Below the pieces are notes generated by a model, which ran no database searches, was not told the origin of the DNA, and worked only from the letters and a program-made list of their open reading frames with translations. The position numbers and the translations under genes are program-made. DNA of 64,000 bases from Diadema setosum. Its lineage: Eukaryota > Echinodermata > Echinoidea > Diadematoida > Diadematidae. Of the stretch, positions 58,756 to 64,000 are shown piece after piece. Location: positions 689,001-753,000 of the forward strand of contig CM067070.1 in assembly GCA_033980235.1 (NCBI GenBank). Reading direction: 5' to 3'. Every line of letters starts with the position of its first letter. Positions within the stretch are counted from its first letter, which is position 1.

Positions 58756-59950
58756 TTGTCAGTCCACAAGATGCTTTACAGTTCTAAACATTATTCCATC
58801 AATTGCTATTCCATTCTCTGAATTGACGGCGCGGAAACCGAAACTGCCATGAATAGGTCTTGTCAACCTTCTCAGTGCTTCGCTCATATCCATCCAAAGT
58901 AGGACCTGTCAGGCATCACTGCTAGTTTTCTCAGCCTTTCCATCTTCCAGAACAAACAAGGAAATGTATTATTCAGCTGGTCAGGTCGCTGGACCCATCT
59001 GCACGATGAGTCACCACTACGTCCAGTCAGACTCCCCAGACTACCAATTAATGGTGGACACAAGTCAGGTGACCATCCATAACTTCTTGGAGGTCAAGCT
59101 TTTTTGACCACTTCTCCTATTAAAGATGGTAATTAACAGCAAACAATAGAATTGACATACATCAGATATGGTTTTGTTTTTCTGATTTTGGTCGGATAAT
59201 TTGAAAGTGAAACATCTGTTTAAATGCTGACTCATAGCAATTCACCCATTTAAACTTACCCCCTCGTACAGGTCTGTCATTAAAACTGACCCCAATGCTA
59301 AATCATTGTAATGACCTCCTCGACATTAGACAGACATTACTTTTGTAAATCATATCAATACAGGTTCATCATACAATGCTCCGCTCATGGAAAAACATTA
59401 ACAGACTGGAAAGACAATGCCTTATTTAAATTTCCATTCTAGAAAAGGATATCATACTCACATCAATTCTACTTTCCCTTTCCCTCTCCTCTGACATTTC
59501 CAAGCTCATCGAGTTAGCAACATTTTTGAATACTGCACCACATACTGGCCACATACAAGACCCTGACATAAAGAGTGCAAGTATGAAATATAGCGACATT
59601 AATGAGTTTGGCAGAGGAGAGGGTAGGTAGTGTATGAGATGCACAAGATGAGAAGAGCTGAGGAAGGACCTATAAAACAGACACACATTCTGGTTAAAGG
59701 GGAAACTGTACAAGATGTTAAAGTTTTTGTCTCATACCTTTTTAAAATCTATTAAGAGTGTATTTACATGTAAGTCAAATAAAAAGATGAAATCAAACCC
59801 AAGTCAAAAAGGAAAGAGTCTCTGTTTACTTGAATTACAAAATTTTGTATGTTGGATTTTCTAACCTACAGTATGTTTGATTCTATCTTTTTATGCCTTT
59901 TTCATGACAATATTCACAAATTGCCACTGGCATTCACTGCATATAGTGTA
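58756..59950. other. Noncoding stretch, no gene seen
   Basis: 58820-59110 is less AT-rich and unique. A lone Kolobok-like end TTAAAGGGGAAACTGTACA lies near 59695 without a visible partner. No gene recognised. Confidence 0.45.
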
Positions 59951-59952
59951 TA

Positions 59953-60025
59953 CAAGAGCTTTCGCATGCATTTTAATTTCATGGATATTGGCTCTCACAA
60001 AATTTGTGAAATAAAATGCAGGGTT
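59953..60025 (+). repeat. Dispersed repeat D, copy 3 (partial)
   Basis: GCTTTCGCATGCATTTTAATTTCATG and ACAAAATTTGTGAAATAAAATGCA parallel the left part of copy 2 (36210-36265), with TG where that copy has CG. Confidence 0.5.
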
Positions 60026-61118
60026 TTTTTTCTTCCATTTTTTGGTTTCACAGTACACTATGAATACAAATCTACTTGATGCTTTCTATGATTTTTACCA
60101 TTAGAAGTAATGTTTATCAAATGAAATTAAAACAGAAAGTTTTTAGCTTCAAATGTCAAATTCCTGACCCTTTGCAATATACAGTGTACATAGGCCTACA
60201 TGTAAGGCTGTTTTTAAGTATTCATTTCTCCCTTCCTATTTGTTTGGGTTTTTCTCTCTCTCTCTCATTCTATTGTCCAAACAAAGCCAAGAAAGAATGA
60301 CTTTGTCAAAATTCAAATTCATGTTACTTTTTGACTTTAAGAAGAGGGGGAAGCCTGAATTCACTATCAAACTCACAAAGACATAATGATAAAAACAAAG
60401 ACCACATGAATCCTGTCATAACTATGGCAGACAGTTTCACTTTAGCTTTGTTGAGATCCTCACTGTCTTTTCAAAGGTATAAAAAATAGTGATGAGGCAT
60501 GAGCCATAACTTTTGAATTGAATGCAAGCCTCTGTTCCTACACTTGATTGACTGTTGCGGCACAGTCCCAACATCAAATTGCTCAATTTATCGTCCCTCC
60601 ATCTCTCCAGCTGCTATTTGCTACCAACCCATCCACGGTGTCTCGCCGCGGCTGAAGTTATTAGTCGCTGTCACGGACTAAAGTGATTCACCACAATCTT
60701 GATGGCTATTTCATCTTCCACCAGCAACAGATGACAAAGTTTTAATGCAGCTATACCAGAGACATAAAGTTGTCTGTCTGTCTGTCTGTCTGTCCTGGAA
60801 TTCACCTAACGGCTGATGGAATTTGCAAATCGCAAGAAGCGCACTGCAAATATCTCAAGGAGATACATCATCCATGGATTTTAAATGAACTTTACTATAG
60901 GAGTACGCAGACATGCTACGGTATGTATGATACCACATTATGCACGGGAAAAAGGAATTGGAAGCTGTAAACCATTAGGCCTACACATTGTGCAAATGAA
61001 TAGACCTATATTGTAGTCATTTCATGCTGGGATTTTTTTTTTTTTTCAGGCCTACAGTATGTACCTCTAAATTCATTTGAGATGACAAGCACTTGAATAG
61101 TATGTACTACCGCCCCAA
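60026..61118. other. Noncoding stretch, no gene seen
   Basis: (TGTC)n of six units lies at 60771-60794. 60535-60730 is less AT-rich and unique, a possible conserved noncoding block. TAGGCCTA occurs at 60191 and 60976. Confidence 0.5.
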
Positions 61119-61371
61119 ATGAAGTGTTTGTTCACAAAAAACGATAAGTCCATATTTGCCAAATGGAGATATATTTGCGATTAAAGGTCAAGAAAAATAA
61201 AGAGAATAATAAGAACATTTTTGCTTCTTTTGACCATAACTTCAAAAATGTACCTTAATATGCAATGACCAATATATCATTTTAAAGGTTTTATTTTGTA
61301 CTTTATGACTGAGACCATACTTCAAAATCTTAAAAAATTGACTTTTTGGTTTTTGCGAACAAACTCTTCAT
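61119..61371. mobile_element. MITE with ATGAAG(T/A)GTTTGTTC ends
   Basis: ATGAAGTGTTTGTTCACAAA on the left and its inverted relative TTTGCGAACAAACTCTTCAT on the right (two mismatches in 20). 253 bp, noncoding, AT-rich. The only CG in the termini is in the right copy, where the left has CA. Confidence 0.7.
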
Positions 61372-61985
61372 ATTAAAGTATAATAAAGTCTCTTATACAT
61401 GTAAATTAGCAATAGCAATCTCTACAATTTGACTTACAATCTGAATTCCAGAAAGCTAATTAATGTCTCCATAATACACAACTAAATTGAAAAACAAAAC
61501 ATGTATAACTGTAAGCCCTACATACAGGGTATCTACCATAATGAAGAGCCCCATTTAAATGTTTGGAGGAGGCCCCATGTGTTGAGGGGTGTCTTTTTGC
61601 TCCTATTTAACCAGGGGTCAAATGGTCACAGTTCTTCTCTGCTGAAAACAAGAAAGAATACCTACACAGCCGGTTAAAAAGAATGTAAATCTTAACAGCA
61701 AGTAGAGACCCACAGGCACAGCATAGTGTTTATACCAATGAATGAAAACTAAAAATACATCAAAGTGATAATGCCTGAACATATCAGGAGTTCAACAGGG
61801 AAATCAGGATGAGGCTGCATTATTCATTAGGCCCTAAATATATCACAATCTCTAAAATCCCTGAACTGCTTAGGTCCTATAATGTACCACTGCCCAATGA
61901 GTGAGGATGTAGAGTGAGAAAATGTGTTGATTTTTACTTCTTTTGGTTTAGGCCTATAGCCTACATTTTACCAATATTAGTTATG
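61372..61985. other. Noncoding stretch, no gene seen
   Basis: AT-rich unique DNA with TAGGCCTA at 61949. Confidence 0.5.
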
Positions 61986-62170
61986 TTCAGACGGGAGCCC
62001 TTAACCTCGAAGTTAGGAAACTTCGAGGTTAGAGCTTGTAGTTAGGGACTGTGAAGACGCACTCGTAGTTAGAAAACCTCGAGGTTTGCTCGATGTTTCG
62101 AGCCACGAGAAATCTTATGGTTAGCGCTCTAACCACGAGCCGCGGGGGGTCCCCACTCGTAGTTAACCAC
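61986..62170. repeat. Hairpin-rich block with TTCAGACGGGAG start
   Basis: AACCTCGAAGTT-N3-AACTTCGAGGTT forms a perfect 12-bp stem at about 62004-62030. ACTCGTAGTTA occurs twice (near 62070 and 62157), with variants TTGTAGTTAG and TTATGGTTAG. The start TTCAGACG matches the ends of the MITE at 27034-27471, so this may be a truncated relative. Confidence 0.45.
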
Positions 62171-62398
62171 TATTTCCCTCTGCTTCCGGGTCAACCTCCC
62201 AAACGTACACCACAAATACGCTACACGTGAAAAACCTATGACGCACGACACAACAACATCATCTTTTCTTCCCATGCGCTTGATCTCTGAAACTGAACAC
62301 GTCGAACTCGCTACTGTATTCTATATTCTTCTCCGACGCTAAAAAAAAAAATGTTTTCGACGAATATCTTCATAAAGGCATAATGCAGCTGTCATTTG

Positions 62399-62580
62399 TA
62401 TGACGCACCTCTTGACCCCCGGGATAGGTGCGTCAAAGTACCAATGTGCGTCATACCTTTTAGGTACCATGACGTACCCTCCGTCACAAAAAGTGACCCA
62501 CCTCTATGAGACATTGACGCATTAACCAGTCAAAATGGTGACGCACCTCTTCGTGAAAATGACTGACCCTTGACGCACAT
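62399..62580. promoter_or_regulatory. Cluster of TGACGCA(C) motifs
   Basis: TGACGCACCTCT occurs exactly at 62401-62412 and 62539-62550. Close variants in both orientations lie at 62426-62435, 62445-62454, 62470-62478, 62493-62505, 62515-62523 and 62571-62580. The TGACG core is that of CREB/ATF-type bZIP sites. The cluster directly precedes a CG-rich segment and a candidate first exon. It could also be a degenerate minisatellite. Confidence 0.5.
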
Positions 62581-62918
62581 GTTATTCGCAGTACGTACCA
62601 GACTGGAATGCTGCAGAGCTCTGTGTGCGCTCACGCAATTCGCTGCCTGCGAACTGTGTACACCGAACGGAACTTCGCGAGCGTGAATCCTTGTCGCCTA
62701 CACGGACCCGTTTACTTCGATCCCCGTGGTACTGTATCCCCATGTGTGGGCTGCTGAGGAGCGCGAGTGTAGTAGCTTAGCTGCACACTGTAGCCAGCTG
62801 CCACTACACTCCAGTACCCTGTTTCGATTTGAGTCGGGGTAGAAGCGTCCCGTTGTGCAATGTCTGCTTCTTTTTCTCTTCTTCTTCATCCGCTTGTCCC
62901 TTGCCTCCCAAGTACGAA
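62581..62918 (+). promoter_or_regulatory. Candidate promoter and 5' untranslated region
   Basis: CG-rich relative to the rest of the window (for example ACCGAACGGAACTTCGCGAG at 62662-62681), with no dispersed repeat recognised. A pyrimidine-rich CTTCTTTTTCTCTTCTTCTT stretch lies at 62866-62885. No TATA box was seen. An upstream ATG at 62860 opens a frame of about 23 codons that would end before the proposed start. Confidence 0.4.
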
Positions 62919-62983
62919 ATGATTTTTAGAGTGTTGTGTGTGTGTTTTGTAACGTTATTGCATCATTTTTCTGCAAGGAAGAG
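62919..62983 (+). CDS. Candidate first coding exon, signal-peptide-like
   Basis: ATG at 62919 opens MIFRVLCVCFVTLLHHFSA then RK, ending two bases into a codon at 62983 next to a textbook splice donor GAG|GTGAGT (intron from 62984). One basic residue, then a hydrophobic stretch VLCVCFVTLL, then small residues (FSA) before a basic pair, is the layout of a secretory signal peptide. This would direct the product to the secretory pathway. It lies at the downstream edge of a CG-rich, promoter-like segment. The rest of the protein would be beyond the window, so no family can be named. The upstream ATG at 62860 and the short length are reasons for doubt. The exon may be noncoding even if the donor is used. 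Confidence 0.35.
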
Positions 62984-64000
62984 GTGAGTTTCTGTTCGTG
63001 TATTGATGTGCACTGCAGTATGTGCAGGTGAAAAGCGTTCGAACTTTCTTTCCCGAGTATCGTGGAAACTCGATGTATTTCTCGGTCTATCAAGGGAGAT
63101 CTCATATAACCATGATAACAGAATACTTATAACAAACTATTTTCCGGTCAAAATGAATTGATTTCCTTTGTTTTGTATCGTTTATTGACTTGATCCTAAG
63201 GATCTCGTCGCAATACCGAGTTTCCAATGTGTATTTTCACCTTATTTTCGCGTAGCTTTCGGTGCAGTAAACTGTTGGTAGGGCCTAAGCCTACTACTAA
63301 ACTTACCGTTCTCCACTGTCGTTTCTCACACATCGTTTGGTACGATTTCTTCCATTTTATATCACTTTATCCGTTCCCTTTATACTTTGAAGTATTTGAC
63401 GTAATTCTTTCAAGTGTCTCGCACTGCTATTTTCGTAACGGAGATTTCTCCGCTTTGCTGCAATACTTTTTCGAATCGAAGCGACAAAGTTTGATACCAG
63501 CCGCTTTAGTGTGCCGTGTGTTGTCTTTTCTAAATACATTTTGTATTTGTGTTGTTGGGAGGTGTTGATACTTTGTATTTGTTATTTATTTTCCTAGTTG
63601 TTTATCTCGAGGGACAATGCGTGTTTCTTAATGTTGATATAGGAAAAGGCTAAAATGGTCTGAGTGATGTCCGATGGTGATGATAACTATGCTGGTGTAA
63701 AAAGACGGCTTACTGTGAACAGGTGAATGCTGAGCGTATACGTGCCGTTCGTTTCATTTTACTTTCCCTCTTATTCTTCTTTCCCCCTTTACTCTTCTTT
63801 TCCTTCCCAAGAATGATAAAAAAAGAAATTACACCTCACAACAAAATAGAACCACGTGCTACCAACCTTCGTAAAGTTAAATCTAAATGTTCAATATCAG
63901 CAAAGAATAAGGGGAAAGCACGAATGACAATAAATTAGAGCGAAGAGATTGTTTTACATGCAGTCTCTTCGGCTCGAAGAAACTTGACACCCCACCCCTC
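62984..64000 (+). other. Putative first intron or noncoding sequence to window end
   Basis: Begins GTGAGTTTCTG. Base composition is more balanced than in the rest of the window up to about 63550. Frames at 63227-63568 and 63723-63938 show no domain. The facing words GAAGAGATTG and AGTCTCTTCGG occur near 63945-63975. No second exon was identified. Confidence 0.35.

Overview
This is a piece of animal nuclear DNA, AT-rich and almost free of coding sequence. Several signs point to a marine invertebrate, most likely an echinoderm. The palindromic words TAGGCCTA and TACATGTA recur throughout. Short inverted-repeat elements are dense and often nested. Fragments of THAP-type and pipsqueak-type transposase genes are present, along with many microsatellites and G/C homopolymers. 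There are no bacterial operons, ribosome-binding sites, phage genes or CRISPR arrays. The species assignment is an inference from sequence texture, not from a recognised host gene.

Layout. 1-1401: a dispersed promoter-like element ('A') split by a 1.1 kb terminal-inverted-repeat element ('B') whose interior is a diverged ~155-bp tandem repeat. 1.5-28 kb: mostly unique noncoding DNA with scattered short transposons (7.7, 12.5, 17.2, 17.9, 22.8, 23.7 and 27.0 kb). 28.25-30.95 kb: three units of a ~183-bp repeat running directly into 49 nearly identical units of a 44-bp satellite. 31.2-40.3 kb: more dispersed repeats, a piggyBac-like short element and a long-armed foldback element at 36.9-37.5 kb. 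40.35-42.28 kb: a TTAA-flanked element with AGGGGAAG termini holding a 620-bp palindrome and a broken THAP-domain exon, the Kolobok pattern. 43.0-45.9 kb: a second, uninterrupted copy of element A, then a 2.5 kb TA-flanked element with a pipsqueak-type DNA-binding exon and at least three other elements nested in it. 46-62 kb: mostly unique noncoding DNA, with a TATA-containing CpG-rich patch at 46.2-46.4 kb, a tRNA-derived SINE at 51.6 kb, two TTAA elements sharing one TTAA at 53.4 kb, and further short elements at 58.3 and 61.1 kb. 62.4-63 kb: a cluster of TGACGCA motifs followed by a CpG-rich region and a candidate first coding exon (signal-peptide-like, perfect GTGAGT donor), which may be the start of a host gene running off the right edge.

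How the parts relate. Seven elements with TTAA targets and AGG...CCT ends look like one Kolobok/T2-type population, with the THAP-bearing copy as a relic of the coding lineage. The TA-flanked element is a deletion derivative of a pogo-like transposon. If the 63 kb exon is real, the preceding 60 kb would be its upstream region, and the inserted elements carrying NRF1-, CRE- and nuclear-receptor-like motifs sit in that region. Coordinates of repeat edges were set by eye and may be off by a few bases.
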